From Marchantia polymorpha subsp. ruderalis (lineage: Eukaryota; Streptophyta; Marchantiopsida; Marchantiales; Marchantiaceae): a stretch of 64,000 bases of DNA. Each line of letters opens with the position of its first letter. Position 1 is the stretch's first letter. Of the stretch, positions 28,026 to 40,710 are shown one piece after another. The stretch covers positions 10,560,001 through 10,624,000 of the forward strand of contig AP031357.1 of the NCBI GenBank assembly GCA_037833965.1, written 5' to 3'. Position numbers and translations under genes: made by a program. The notes under the pieces are model-generated. The model saw nothing but the letters and a program-made list of their open reading frames with translations, was not told the origin of the DNA and did not search any database.

Positions 28026-29432
28026 CTCTGTGCTATCCAATATACTTCACATGATGATTATTTTTCATGTCAGACATCATTCTCGGAAAGTTGCCAATAT
28101 TTTAAAAAGACTTTTGCTGTCCTTTAAAAAAGACACACAAATCCACGAAAGCTATGCACTACTTACCGTTCATGAGCTGGAGTAGTCTACATACATACAT
28201 AAACAACTCCAACTTGGAGGTCCATAGTGTGGCACACCTCAGTTTCTGCTAATGCGTGCCTGCAGCATGGCTTCGAGTCAAATGCAGATAAATGCACAAT
28301 GTTTAATCTTCTCGGACATGTGACGCAAAATCAATGTGCGACTATACAAGGGGCTACTTTTTCTACAGTTCCGGTGTACTTTTTCTGCGTTGGCTCGTCA
28401 CCTGATTTGGAGTGTTACTTCGCTGCTTTCCCACAGATTCTTTCTGTCGGGGACAGTGGTAAGAGACAGTGCCATCCTCGTTGCCTTTCTGTTGGAGTTC
28501 GACCCTGCTGAGCTCCCGTTTACGATTCTCCTCGAGGAGATCAGGCAATGGGACAACGAGTTTCTTATAGTTCGTGGTATGGATGTAGCGAGACAGTTCG
28601 GTTGTTGTTGTGATGAGAAGAGACTACAGGAGATTCACTCGCAAGAGGACACCAGATCCTCCCTATTTTCAGCCCAGAGCTTACTACCACTCGAAGTCTC
28701 CCCTCTCATGACACTGTTTGGAGATCGACTCCAGTCATGTATCTCAGAAGTATCTCAGATTGTTAGTTATATCTTCAGTGCTCGTCCCACGTGTTCTCTT
28801 GGATCCCTGGAGGCTAAATTTATTCTGGGCCCTTTGGTGTTTTCTTGTCTCGCTCGATGAGGTTCTTGTCTTGCCGTCCCATCCCATCACATGCCATCAT
28901 GACTTGCTCCCAACGTGAAGCACTTCACCAAATCTTCGGGCACTCGAAGTACTGTACTGCTTACGAACCTTGTGTCTAGGATTTGGTCGTTTCGAACGAG
29001 AGTTGAATCGGATTCGATCAGTTGAGTGGAATTCTTCGCGGAGGTGAAATGTTTTGGTCACTTGATGAGCACACCGGCCATTTGACACAGCTCATTATCT
29101 CGAGGGACTCACGAACTCAGGTCCGCTGTTTGCTGCTGTCTCACTGGAAGTTGACGTCTGTTGACACACGTTTGACTCGAGTACCAAAAGAAGTTTCCAT
29201 CTAATTCTCAATTTCCTCTTTACCTTTTATCGCATTGGTGATCTCCTTTAGGAGCTGGAGATCTTATTGACACCTGTCCTTGGACAACAACAACAAGAAT
29301 TCTAAAGAGATCTTATACATATGTGTGCTGAAGCTTAGAGGACCTTTAAGTTTCACACTTTCCTTCAGGTGCAGAACGGCAGATTGAAATTCGATCCTGA
29401 CACCGTATCTGATAAAAGGGAGGAGAATTCGA

Positions 29433-29468
29433 TCTCTCTCTCTCTCTCTCTCTCTCTCCCTCTCTCTT
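29433..29468 (+). repeat. TC dinucleotide microsatellite
   Basis: A run of about 13 TC units followed by CCC and a further TCTCTCTT. Such tracts often occur near plant transcription starts, but no gene is recognised beside it. Confidence 0.9.
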
Positions 29469-31079
29469 GGCGTAACGTCTAGTTTGATCAGCTCACCTCA
29501 CTCATGACTGACAGCTCCATGTAACGTCTCAAGGTGCATCACACTGATGTAGTTTCATAATATTTCTTAACATCTGTCTCATGTTGGACGATGTGATTCA
29601 TGCATTTTTTCTACCCAGCAACCATCACCACTCCGTCTGACTTTCATTACATCGTACTGGCCTTCGATTGCGTGCATTTTCCAAAGCTGGAAGAGAAATA
29701 TGATCTTGCAATAATTCACATCAGTGCAGGTGATGATATCTTTTCCTCCCGTACTGTGCGTTGTTGACATTCCTCTCTTGGGCGTGACCTCACACCTGAG
29801 GTGGATTTCGTGGAAATCGTGTGAGTCACCGGGCTATTAGTGCTTTGTAACCTGGGAGTTGGAGCACTTAAACTGGAGTCATCATTCACCATATCCTTGA
29901 CGTATTCCCTTGACACTCTTTTCTAAAGATGGAGGTTTTCAATTGGCTAGCGTCTAAATTTAAGACCATGATAATATCTTACCGCACTTCAGAGATGCAT
30001 CCTCGTGGGTACGAATAAGAGAAGTCTCGTACCTCAGAACCTACAACTAAACTTGTCAGAGCTCAGGAATCTATTGTAATTTCCATAGAAACATTTGTTG
30101 GTCACTTCGTTTCTTGGGTTTCTTTGGGACATTCAAGAAATACGTACGCCCATTACATGCCAAATGAACCATACTCACGTTACAGCCACGGTATAAATCC
30201 CACATTGAGAAGAAATCTCTATCTTAACGGGGGGATATTTCTTGAAGTAGATCTGCGAATGGTGGGAGGAAATTGCTCATCATTTATCCTAATCTCGTCT
30301 AGTGTGGGATGTGGATGAGATGGCACATGCATGTTTCCAAAGCATGATGATCGAAAGCTCTGAAACGTCGCTCAAAGGTGAGGAAGCGTAGAGAGAGGTC
30401 AGTGCTCTTACAACACTCTACAAAATTTGAAATGTGAGATACAACACTATGTCCATGTGTGAGGTGTGTGAAAAGGATTAATTGGCACTCTGCAGATTCA
30501 TCTTAGAGGAGGACCTTCACGGAAACATGGTGTCATCTAATCGACCCTTAGATGTCATGGCAGGCAAACTCGAAGCCTGTAGGGAGGGATGACGTAGATG
30601 ACCAATGAACACTTAGTGCGAAACCATGTTTCTCGACCGATCTCCAGCGACGACTGAAGAGCAGAGGTCTACGAAGATGTAGCTCATAAAATGCACCTTC
30701 AAGCAACCACGCAGAGAGTCGAAAACCGCTCTGAACGGATGAATCAGGATGAGTCCCGAGGTGACGAACCGGAAAATCGAATCCTGTTGATCTAACAGAC
30801 AAACTTCATCTCGTTGACTTATTTGAGCAGAAGCCGAGAAATAAACGAGTCGTCGAAAAGCGAGCGAATTGTCTTCATAGTGAACTGTTTGGGCTGGGCT
30901 GCATTCAAGAGTGTCTTAAAGACGAGGACCGAGGCGAAACGAGGATTCTCTTTCCTTATGCGCCACGACGTTTCTACGAAGTAAGAAGACCGTCAAAAAT
31001 TAGCATTTCAAGCCAAAGCCTGGCTATTCGACGGGAATATCCATCAAGCCTTACAACGAAGAAAATTAACAGGAAAGTT

Positions 31080-32380
31080 AAATAAAAATCTAATTGATGA
31101 AAAAATACAATGTTCCAACTATGTGATTTAAAAATTGGCTAAAAGTTGTTCGAATAACAAATACATTGGATTTTCTTATTGAGCACATTAATTGGACTCT
31201 TATGTATATTGTCATCCATAACTCTTTGGAGAGTAATATGATGGCTGATAAAGTTACATATTAGGAAGTGATTGCTTGGTATCATATACTCTCCCGTTCC
31301 ACTACAAACATGTCAAATCCATGTTTATAATTTTGAACACTACAGTAACAATTGAAATTTCTGCATACTCCATTACTTGGAGACTTAGCTGCTGTAGTCA
31401 TATTCATCAGCCATCGATGATAAAATGATAAAATATATATCGCATGGATAAAACCTTCATCTCAAGAAAGATAGATAACTATCACATTTTGCTATCGTAG
31501 CTTGGCTAAGCTTGACTCAAATAGAAATCCGCTGTTACCTCGTTGATTGCAAACTAATTCAACTTAAATTCCATTTGTAAGACATCTTTTGGACTTCGTT
31601 TTTATTATTATCATGTCCTTGATGAAATTATGAGTGATTGACTTTTTAAATTCCAAATGTTCTATTCACGTGAATGGTTCTTAAAAAAAATCTAGTGTAA
31701 AATCACAATGATGTGTGAACAATAAAGATATGGAAGAGTACCAAACATTTAATAAGATTCATACTTTTTAACAATATAAAGATGGGAAACTCTTGCAAAA
31801 AATATCTCTTGCAAATATCCAAGTCTAAGTTTGTTTTAAACCATCAAAGACAGAAGTACATACTTGTTTCGTTTTTATCTAGGCAAATAATTATCAGCTA
31901 TGTAATTTATAATACACGGGATATACATCAAATGTTCACCAAACAGCAAATGTTCATTTGTTGAGAATAGAAGTCTATTCGAAAATAATGATTTGGATTT
32001 TTCAACTATTGCAAGGTAAAATAAACCCCAAATCACATTACAGTTTGATAACTTTGAAGACCCGAAAAAAACGTCTTTTAACTAGGATAGATATTGTATA
32101 ATATAGGTCTTGATTCGATGTTATCAAGAGTGTTGAATCTATCGTCATTGAGTGTTAAGCATCACACACAAGTTCATGAAAATTCGTTATCTAAATTTCA
32201 AGAATATGAGTTCTCCACTGTATTCCATGCAGCTCCATGAATATCATTATTTAGTCTTAGCACACTGAAATCCATTTAACATCATTTTAATATTGCTTGC
32301 TCGAAAAATATTAACTATTTGTTTCCAATTACATTTTTACTGAAACCCCAAGCGTAGTTGGTCATGATCTCTTCCAATTG
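31080..32380. other. AT-rich gene-free DNA
   Basis: AT-rich sequence with only short random frames. Nothing recognised. Confidence 0.6.
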
Positions 32381-35300
32381 TTGGCGAGGCCCCACGATGT
32401 CGAAGACCTCGATCTCCATTGCTTGAATTCTCATTCACTCGAGAGGGTCAACGTACGCATCAAGTTTGCTCGAGCAAACTTGAGGACTGGCTGCACCAAA
32501 TCTGCATCGCGACTCGGAGAGGTCCGAGGCCGAGCCATCTGGAGCTTCTAAGAGACACACAAGCTCGAACTCATCGGGGCTCCTCGCGGTGGCAATTACA
32601 GTGATGACATGAACGAACTAAATTCGGATTTATTAACGAATTTAATTAATTTAATTAATTAAATTCGGAGGGCGGTGGTCGGTCAACGCGTGCATGGCTG
32701 CACGCCAGCAGCAGCAGCAGCGAGCGGGCGGGCGGGCGGCACCGAAGGCGACCGGACTCATGGGCCTTGGACCACCGCGTTCCAGAGCACCATGATCTCG
32801 GGGTCGGTGGTCCAAATCCCAGTCTATGGAGGCCCGATCCCCAAGGCGCGGGTCTTAATTCAGCCTGCCACAGGCTTTCGGCCTTCGAGACGGTGAGATT
32901 ACAATATTCAGCATGATAATTTATTAGTTCAGGCCCACACTCTGCGCAAGGTTTCATGCGAGCCGCACCTCGGACACTGCGCAGCCTGGCTATGGCCGAT
33001 CGAGGCGGAGGATCGGCATACCTGCTCGCTCTCCCTCCTCTCGCCGTAGACCCCGTTTGGAGAAATTTTGCAGCTTTCCAGTGGGACGAGGAAGAAGGCT
33101 CTCTTTCTTCCATCGGAATCGAGTACAAATCATGCCGACGAAGATCGGTCTGTCGAAAGTTGGTTTTAGAAATCGAGATCGTGGACGAGAGCTTCTTTGG
33201 GGTCCTTTCGGAGCTCCGCCGAATTTCTAGGAATACGGGGTTTTACGATGATGGGGCAAGGCGAGAGAAGGAAAGGGAAGGGAAGGCGAAACGAATGGAG
33301 CACAAATCGCAGCACCTTCGGAACCACCGAAATCACAGCGAAGAATTCACAGCTCTGACAGACGCCCTTCTCGGAACGGCGTGGGTAGAATTTAGAGAAT
33401 TGGTGATGCCAACATTGGTCGCAGAAGAGAGGCACCGATTGCCAATCGAGCCATGCAGCTTGGCCTTCTTCTTCTCATTCCTCCAGCCCTGGGAATGAAT
33501 CCATCCATACACAGCACGTCAGACCCGACCGACGACGTGCTTCATCCGATCTTGGAACCCCAGTCTCGATCCTGCTTTCAAAGCGGAACGAGGAGTGGAT
33601 CCATCGGAATGGGCTATGGGAGTGTCACAGTCAGTGGGAGCGAAGCACATCGTGGAGTCATGTCCACTTAGGATCACAGTCCAGCCCAGCCATCGCCAAG
33701 ATGACGCCATGAATTGTATCTGCACAGTGTGACCCCGTCCATCCTCACACGACATGATCGTCTTCTTCCCGTCCCGTACTCCGATGTCTGGGAAGACCGT
33801 CGAAAGTGCGACATTGCTGCGCCATTGCAGCGACAGAAGGAAGAAAGGAAAGGCGAAGCGCGGTCTCTTTCCGGGCTCCATGGCCGGACGGGGAGGGCCA
33901 ATCATCGGTGCAGAGGGTTCTAGGCACGCAGGCACGCCGGCCCGGGGCAAGTGAGTCGATGTCAATGATGGCTGCCACCTCCCTCGTCCTTCCTTCCTTG
34001 CTTACTAAGCTCGCGACGGGAATCCGTCCGGTGTCAGTCGCCAGTTGCCGAAACAGTAGGTTTCTCGTATCCGTGCTCACCAAGTTCTCGAAGCGATGGC
34101 TGACAACATCTCGAGCCACAGTCACTCGCAAAGCTCCCGCTCCCGCTGCCGATGCTGATGCTGCTGTACTTGATTGGCGTCTAAATACTATTGACCGGTG
34201 CATCGTCAGTGCGCTCCTATTACTGTCGTCCAATTTAATATCCATTTATGTGCATTTCTACTCCACTCCACTCCACGGTACGCAAGCAGGCTCGTAAATG
34301 AACGACGCCGTCTGCAGGACTTGCATCGGGGTGCAGCTCGCGAGCAGTCACTGGCTGACGTGTTGCGAATTGAATAATCTGATCCGTCCCAGAATCTCAC
34401 TCCAATCTCTCCAATCATCCGAGCGCTTTGTCGTGTTAATGTACGGGGATCTCCACCGAGCGAGCGATTCCAGAACCTGCCGAGGCCGAAACTGAAGTTC
34501 GTGCTTTTGTGCAGTCGAAGCTCAAGTCGGATTTAGAGTCGGTTTCGGAGGATTTTGGAAGCCAGGTTAGCTCGAAACGGGGGTTGGCTTTGAATCAATC
34601 TTCTGAGCACTCGATTGATGACTGGGCCCGGAAGGGTCGAGCTCTGGGATCTCTCGCTGGGACGTCCAGTGCTTGCTTTGTACTCGAGGAGCTGGCCCCA
34701 TGGTCAACGTCGCGGTACGCACGCACTCGAGCGATGGATTCCATGAATTCGGGGCACAGTCGAATGAAGTGCGCACGCACCGTAGACCCCCGAGCTCGCA
34801 AGCTGCTCATGCAAACTGGAGTACGAGAATCTAGTGCTCCACGGCTAGAGCAATTAAGCGTTTCCATCATCAAGTCTACCTCTGCTCTGCTCTGCTCTGC
34901 CCTACCACCACCATCACCATCACCTCCACCCCAACCTCCATCCCCCGAGACCTCTTCCTCACCGAAGGTTGTAGATGTCCAGAGAGTCGGTCCGTCAGTC
35001 GAGCCATGTCTGCAATTGAGCCATCCATTCATCAATACGAGTCCACTTCGGGCAGGCATCGAGGACCACCACCATCCGCAGCGAGGTTACTGGGTGGGTG
35101 GAAATGGATGCAGTTCTGATAACGAATTAAAGGTGAGGGAAATGCCTCGAGGTGTCGAGCCGAGAAGAGGTTTGGTAAGACGAATTGTTAAATCTAATGA
35201 GGATGATGACGCTTTGAGTGCCGGCAGGCATTCGGACGCCGACATGATGGTTGTTGTCAGCCACCGGACAGACGATCGACGACGAGCTGAGTCGAGGAAT

Positions 35301-35760
35301 CTCGAATAAGCAAGCGGCGATGGAGGCTGATCGCTGTCATTCGTCGCTCCTCCTGTGCCCACTGCTGTCACCCGACGTCACATCTGCCTCGAGATGACGA
35401 GCAACTGCCTCGGGCCCCAGCCAGCAGTAGTACGGTGAGGTTCTTCGGGACTCAGGGACACCCCCACACCCAAACGTCGAAGAAGCTCTCGATGCCACGA
35501 GAGGTCTCTCTTAGGACACACTCACCGAGCGAGAAGCCATTTTGCTCGTACGTCGAAGAGTCTGATCCCCAGGCAGAATCTCTAAATCACCACCACCCGT
35601 CGAGCACAAGTGTGAGATGTTGTCACTGTTACGACATCGAGCAGCTTGCTGCTTCTTCTTGGGACTTGACATTCTCCTCCTCGTCGTCCAGAGTTGAGTG
35701 AATCACTGAGAGATTGCAGACATTGGAACAGACGAGATCATGATCGCGCAGTTATTACAC
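32380..35760. other. GC-rich island without recognised gene
   Basis: A 3.4-kb GC-rich block with a sharp left edge that contains TTAATTAATTTAATTAATTAA at about 32,639-32,661 and a CAGCAG/CGGGCGGG run at about 32,705-32,740. Open frames up to 266 codons exist, but the 266-codon one (34,509-35,309) starts at GTG and is low-complexity Pro/Ser/Arg. It may be a promoter plus leader of an unrecognised gene. Confidence 0.35.
32956..33498 (+). CDS. Unrecognised 180-codon ORF (doubtful)
   Basis: The frame begins at an ATG and has a second ATG at codon 13 in good plant context (GCTATGG), so 168 residues is the alternative length. Composition is protein-like with a highly charged middle (DDGARREKEREGKAKR), but I recognise no domain, signal peptide or membrane segment. 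There is no homologous neighbour to give context. In GC-rich DNA of this length an open frame of this size can arise by chance, so this is a weak call. Confidence 0.2.
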   Translation: MRAAPRTLRSLAMADRGGGSAYLLALPPLAVDPVWRNFAAFQWDEEEGSLSSIGIEYKSCRRRSVCRKLVLEIEIVDESFFGVLSELRRISRNTGFYDDGARREKEREGKAKRMEHKSQHLRNHRNHSEEFTALTDALLGTAWVEFRELVMPTLVAEERHRLPIEPCSLAFFFSFLQPWE

Positions 35761-37634
35761 GGGAACATCGAAGGAGACAAATACTCCGACTGCCAGGTTA
35801 CAGTCGATTGATGTTCTCGAGCTGACAGAGTGAAACATTGTTGTAGTACATCTCACTGAGCACAATCTTCCACCCACAAAAGCTCTAATTTCCATCAATT
35901 TTCATCAAGGCTGCTGAGTTGTAGAAAACTAATTCTCATAACCGAGACCGAGAAATAATGGAGGTAATTACAATACATCATCTCGAGATGTTTTTTCTAT
36001 CTATACATGTCATACTTCACAGTATATCGAATTCAGTGTCTCACAGCACTTGTTATGTGTTGCCATGTGTTTCATTCCTTAACAACATTCGTATAATACT
36101 GTAATAAATCTCAACATATCTGGAATTACATATATGAATACATACAGTTGATGAAATGTATCATAGTGAACACCTCTCTTCTTTATCAATGCATAGATAT
36201 CCATTTACATTTACCATATAAAGCATTGAGCCACGAGATCTGCTTTCTATTAAAAAAAAATAAAAAATCCTTGCCATGATTTTCATATACATCAGTTTTC
36301 ATCGAATTAACCTCTCTATCTGTGACATCTATTGGATCAAGAACTTTCTTATACTATGAGTATTAGATCTGATATATTATAACCTCGTTCTAGCCGGACC
36401 AATAACTTCATGTATAGTACTAGTCTAAGCTTTGAGAGTCAAATGGTTCTAGTCAATAAGAAGACTTGAAAAATATAAAAGAGAAGTTTTATCTCATCAA
36501 ATTTGACTTTTTCATACACCTCATCTTGCATGTTTGGAGATAGTTCACAGCTATCTTTTTGAATTGTGCTTGTGACTCCCTCTTTAAGTCTACTATTAGT
36601 ATCATGCGAATCACACAATTCTTCAGGGGTGTATCATTTGCATGATTGTTGATTCTATTGATGACTTTTTCAAGTGAAATGTGCTACAATTGGCCGAAGA
36701 TGAGAAAGAGTATTCAACCGATGATTGATTTGGATCGGTGTTGTTTGTTCATTCTTAGAAGAATTAGGTAGTCTATTGCCACATTCTGAAAATATGAAAT
36801 CCGATAGTGCTCATTTTTAGACTATGAGATATGCTGATGTAATTGTGTGTTAAAAGAAACAAGATTAACATATGTACACAGAGTAAGTTATGAAATCAAA
36901 TATGAAAACACTTCTGAATTAAAAATTAGATAGGAAAAATGAATTTAATTATAATGATTTTTATGAAATAAATTTGAAATTTAAAATAACACAAAGTAAT
37001 TCATATTTTCATATTATATAATCATAGATTGCATTGTATGTAGAAATTAAATATTGGTCAATTTTGAAAATAGTTGAGATAATCGCTACATTTAAATATA
37101 TATTGATGATTTATATTACAATATTTTTCATATTTATTGTTAGAAGATACAATGAAGTTTAAAATTTATGATATCAGTCTAGTTAGTACCACAATACTGT
37201 ACATACTAAAGAATGAATTCAAGCGGTGCAAATATTTGATCTCATCAATAATCTTTAACAAGCGAAAATTTGTAAATCTTCTGTTTATTAAATCATATTT
37301 CTTTTGGATAACTTTTTCTAAATTTTTTATTATATATATGATAGGATGTGTTTTGCAAAATATCACTATATATAGCTCATTAACATGAAATTTTATTTTA
37401 ATTTCTAGTTTTAGTTATATTAATATTTATCAAACCATCATAAATATTATATATATATATATATATATACAATATTGTTAAATTTTTTTTTTTCTTGCAT
37501 TTTATCATGCCATAAGATATTGTTTTATGATCTGAAGAGAACAAAGAATTTATATGCAATTTGTTGATGACAAGCTGTTAAGTGATACTCTAGCTGCAAC
37601 AATTTTGCAAAGTATTTTTTTCCTTCGATAGGAC
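35760..37634. other. AT-rich gene-free DNA
   Basis: AT-rich flank with no plausible gene. It contains an AT microsatellite at 37,448-37,469. Confidence 0.6.
37448..37469. repeat. AT dinucleotide microsatellite
   Basis: An uninterrupted TA/AT run of about 22 nt, about 180 bp from the tRNA gene. Confidence 0.9.
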
Positions 37635-37639
37635 AAAAA
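37635..37639 (-). terminator. RNA polymerase III terminator of tRNA-Ser
   Basis: Five T residues on the coding strand, 5 nt past the 3' end of the tRNA, the usual position and form of a Pol III stop. A second, longer T run lies slightly further downstream. Confidence 0.8.
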
Positions 37640-37644
37640 CGTGC

Positions 37645-37726
37645 CGTCAACTGCAGGGTTCGAACCTGCGCGGGCAATGCCCAACAGATTTCAAGTCTGT
37701 CGCCTTAACCACTCGGCCAAATTGAC
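37645..37726 (-). tRNA. tRNA-Ser (anticodon UGA)
   Basis: An 82-nt intronless class II tRNA. The 7-bp acceptor stem GTCAATT/AGTTGAC closes with one T-G pair. The A box TGGCCGAGTGG and B box GGTTCGAACCC are intact. The anticodon stem ACAGA/TCTGT holds loop CTTGAAA, giving anticodon TGA, which reads UCA codons. The long variable arm GGGC-ATT-GCCC and discriminator G are serine features. It looks like a nuclear cytosolic tRNA rather than an organelle insert, and it has its own Pol III terminator just downstream. No CCA is encoded, as expected for a eukaryotic gene. Confidence 0.97.
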
Positions 37727-38830
37727 TTCACACTTCCGGAGGTGATTTAAACTTATTTGTAATCAAATTGATCTGAAGTTGTTCTAAATCTTTCTTTCTG
37801 AACGTGCTGATGAATTAGGCTAGATGCATTAAGAGCATGAAAGTTAACAGCAAGTTTCATCTTTTCAAATAACAGCAATTTTTTGAATGCATTCTGTCTG
37901 AGTTAATAATAATCATTTTTTTTTCATAACCAAAAATAATCATAATTGATGTTGCAAAATATAAAGTTTAAATAATTAATTAAATAAATAGAATTATATT
38001 ATAACATATCTTGAGCTTTGGAAAGACATGATTCACTGAATCTAATAAACATGATATTGCATAATATGAGTAATATTGATATTCATATTGCAACAATAGA
38101 TTGATTTTTATGAATTTAATGTGTGCAGTATATTACATCTGTATGATCAACCAAGTTTTTGTCAAAGAGTTTGTATCAAAAGATGAGTTCATATGAAGAT
38201 TTTGAAATTCATGAAAAAGTCACTTGGATTTATTCAAATGTTGTAAATTCTAGAAAACGGCTTTGTTTTCATCAAAGTATATTCATATTGTATCATCTTT
38301 TTTTTTGAAGACAAAATACGTATACATGATAGATTGAAGATGCGCAACCTTCACAATTTAACGTTTTGATGATCAGCGATGGATCTTCTATTGATGTTTG
38401 AACTTGTGATAGTAAGGAAAGTGATCTATGAGTGAGTTTGAGTTGTACATGGATACATGGGAGTACTATGTGTGAATCATGCATCATGAGTAACCAACAA
38501 AACTCATTTTGATTTGATTGCAAGTGCGAATTAGACATTAATTCAACACAGTTCCGTAGAGCATGTAGTATCAAAACAAAATTAGAAGCATAGAACAAAT
38601 TGAATTTCTTCTTAATATGTCCGTCAACACTCCATTTACTATAGGTGTAAATGAGAGACATACTATATTGAGATTTTGCCAAGGTCGCAAAATCTCAAAC
38701 TATCAATCGTATAGAATTATAGGAATCTTAGAATATCGTTTGAGAATGGTAAAAATGCTCTCTTTTTAACAAAATCCTAGTACTAAAGGACTAGTAACCA
38801 ACAATTGTGCATGTAGCGAATGTGTAGGAG
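37727..38830. other. AT-rich flank upstream of tRNA-Ser
   Basis: AT-rich, no gene seen. A 129-codon minus-strand frame at 38,293-38,682 has no recognisable domain. Confidence 0.5.
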
Positions 38831-40663
38831 ATTGTTGGAAAATAGAGATACAACTTTTGTATTATTCAACTTCACCCCTAGCAACATATGAACTGGTATT
38901 AATCTTTGCTGTTTGGGGATTAAGTAGCTCGATTGAAGCTAAATTACAATTCACCGGCCGAATAGTGAGTAGAATTCATGATGTCACCATGCAATACCTC
39001 CCTCGGTTGAAGCATCTGTTGTACGTTGACTGTGCAGTTTCCTCGTCCTGCTGGCTTCAATAGCAGAATGTCTCATGGATCCAGGTCTTGTTATGTGCCA
39101 GTTCCCCAGATATGGCAGACGCTCATTGTTCCCATGCTGGTACTGTACTCCGGTAGCGCTATCAGAAAGCTCAAATGGCGTTTTCATGCTCTGAGCAAGA
39201 ACTGCACCTTCGAAAGTTGATGCTGCAAGTGGAAATCGCATCAGCATTTCCCCAGCGGCTTTTCAACTCGATAGAGAAGTTTCTCAAGGGGATCCGTGAA
39301 ATATGCTCGTAACAAATCAGAGAACATAAACTGATTCTGGGAACGCATGACAGTCTGAGAGCTCGAGAGTGGACCAAAAAAGAAGAAGGATTCATCCTCC
39401 CAAGACATTCATACAGTTCACAATTTCCAGGTGTACTGGATTCAGCTGATCATAGTCTTCACTTGTCATAGTGTGTTGTAGGACATTCGGCCATCTGCCA
39501 TAACATTGACGGTTCCTCTATTCTTCGCTGTCCAGCAAATGAAGATACAGTGAATTGGATCAGGAGAAAAGTCGAGAACTAGAATTAACCGTGTGATTAG
39601 GATATCTCGTGAATTGGATACCAGGCGTAAAGAGATTCTTGTCATTCTCGCAACTGAACAGGGATCACCCCGTCAGTACCTTGCACCCTCCTTTCAGCTA
39701 CTTCAATGGTCATAACTTCCTGCACTTTTCAGTTCTTCCACAAGGTCTTACTAAGACTTAAGTGAATAGTAAAACGAGGGCCAAGTAGATAACAAAATAG
39801 TCTTTAATGAATAGGTTTGCCAGAGTAAGTGATTTTATTTGTTGCTGTGTGATTTCCTGATACTTACCCATGGATCAGGCACCTCTATCTATTACATAAT
39901 TGAACTATAGATTGTGATTGGAACTGTAATGTAATCGCTTTCTTAGTGAAAATCCGAAGTCATCTCAGGTTTGCAAGTGCAACATACGTGTGAATGAAAA
40001 TGTTGACCACCATGTTAGGTAGCTTAAGGTCGCAAGCAGCCATCAAGTTACACAAGGGAGGGATGAAACCAAAAGGGTAGGATGGTGCTACGCCCCAATT
40101 GCTTAGCACTGTGAAATTTGTCATAATGCACATACGAGATTTCGAACCATCAGTCCGTGCAATACATGAGCATCCAGAGAATATTCCTCTCTGTAATTAC
40201 TATCTTATGAATTGTACCAACTAGTTCTCCTTTGTAGAGATTTATTGGTTCCATGCTTCTTAAAATAAGCTATTCGATTACCAATATGCTGAAATTATCT
40301 TTCTTAAACAGTAACCGTTTTCCTTCAAACATGGTATCGGAGCTTCCAACCACAGAAGAGTTCTGAAGAGAGCATAGAACTTTTCCAGATTTTCCTTGAC
40401 TCCATTAACAGCATTATGGAACTGTGTTCTCTCTGCAAGGGCATCCCGTATCATGTATTTACTTCGGTAGATGTAACCTTCTTTTGCAACCTTCTTCTGT
40501 TTGATAAAACTTCAAGAACGAGCGCATCGGTGGTAGCAAAAGAGGTCACCGATGCAACTGACAGTCGAGCAATTCTCGCAATTCTCTTGCGGGAATGGAT
40601 CTCCGGTCAGTCTTGTCACCTGCTCAGTCCGCATCATAATACCCATAGCAATGTCCGCTTCTT

Positions 40664-40710
40664 CTCTCACACTCAACTTCATAATATACATTTGAAGTTG
40701 AGTATGAGAG
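40664..40710. repeat. 18-bp inverted repeat (hairpin)
   Basis: Arms at 40,664-40,681 and 40,693-40,710 pair at 17 of 18 positions around an 11-nt AT-rich loop. The stem is shorter than a typical plant miRNA precursor. It lies within the degenerate region and could be a MITE remnant. Confidence 0.85.

Larger units (their letters stand above)
27500..31080. other. Intermediate-GC region without recognised gene
   Basis: Base composition rises compared with both flanks, and several frames reach 100-174 codons, none familiar. A minus-strand frame of about 90 codons around 28,363-28,630 has charged, protein-like composition (PDLLEENRKRELSRV) but no ATG and no recognised domain. The region also holds a CTCGG pentamer repeat and a long TC tract. 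A decayed transposable element or a lineage-specific transcript would both fit. Confidence 0.3.

Noticed and set aside
28336..28860. 174-codon plus-strand frame and its roughly 90-codon antisense partner
   Set aside because: Neither resembles a known family, and the antisense one lacks an ATG. Both are probably decayed element or chance.
34509..35309. 266-codon plus-strand frame
   Set aside because: It starts at GTG, the first in-frame ATG is at codon 75, and it is Pro/Ser/Arg low-complexity in GC-rich DNA with a competing frame on the other strand.
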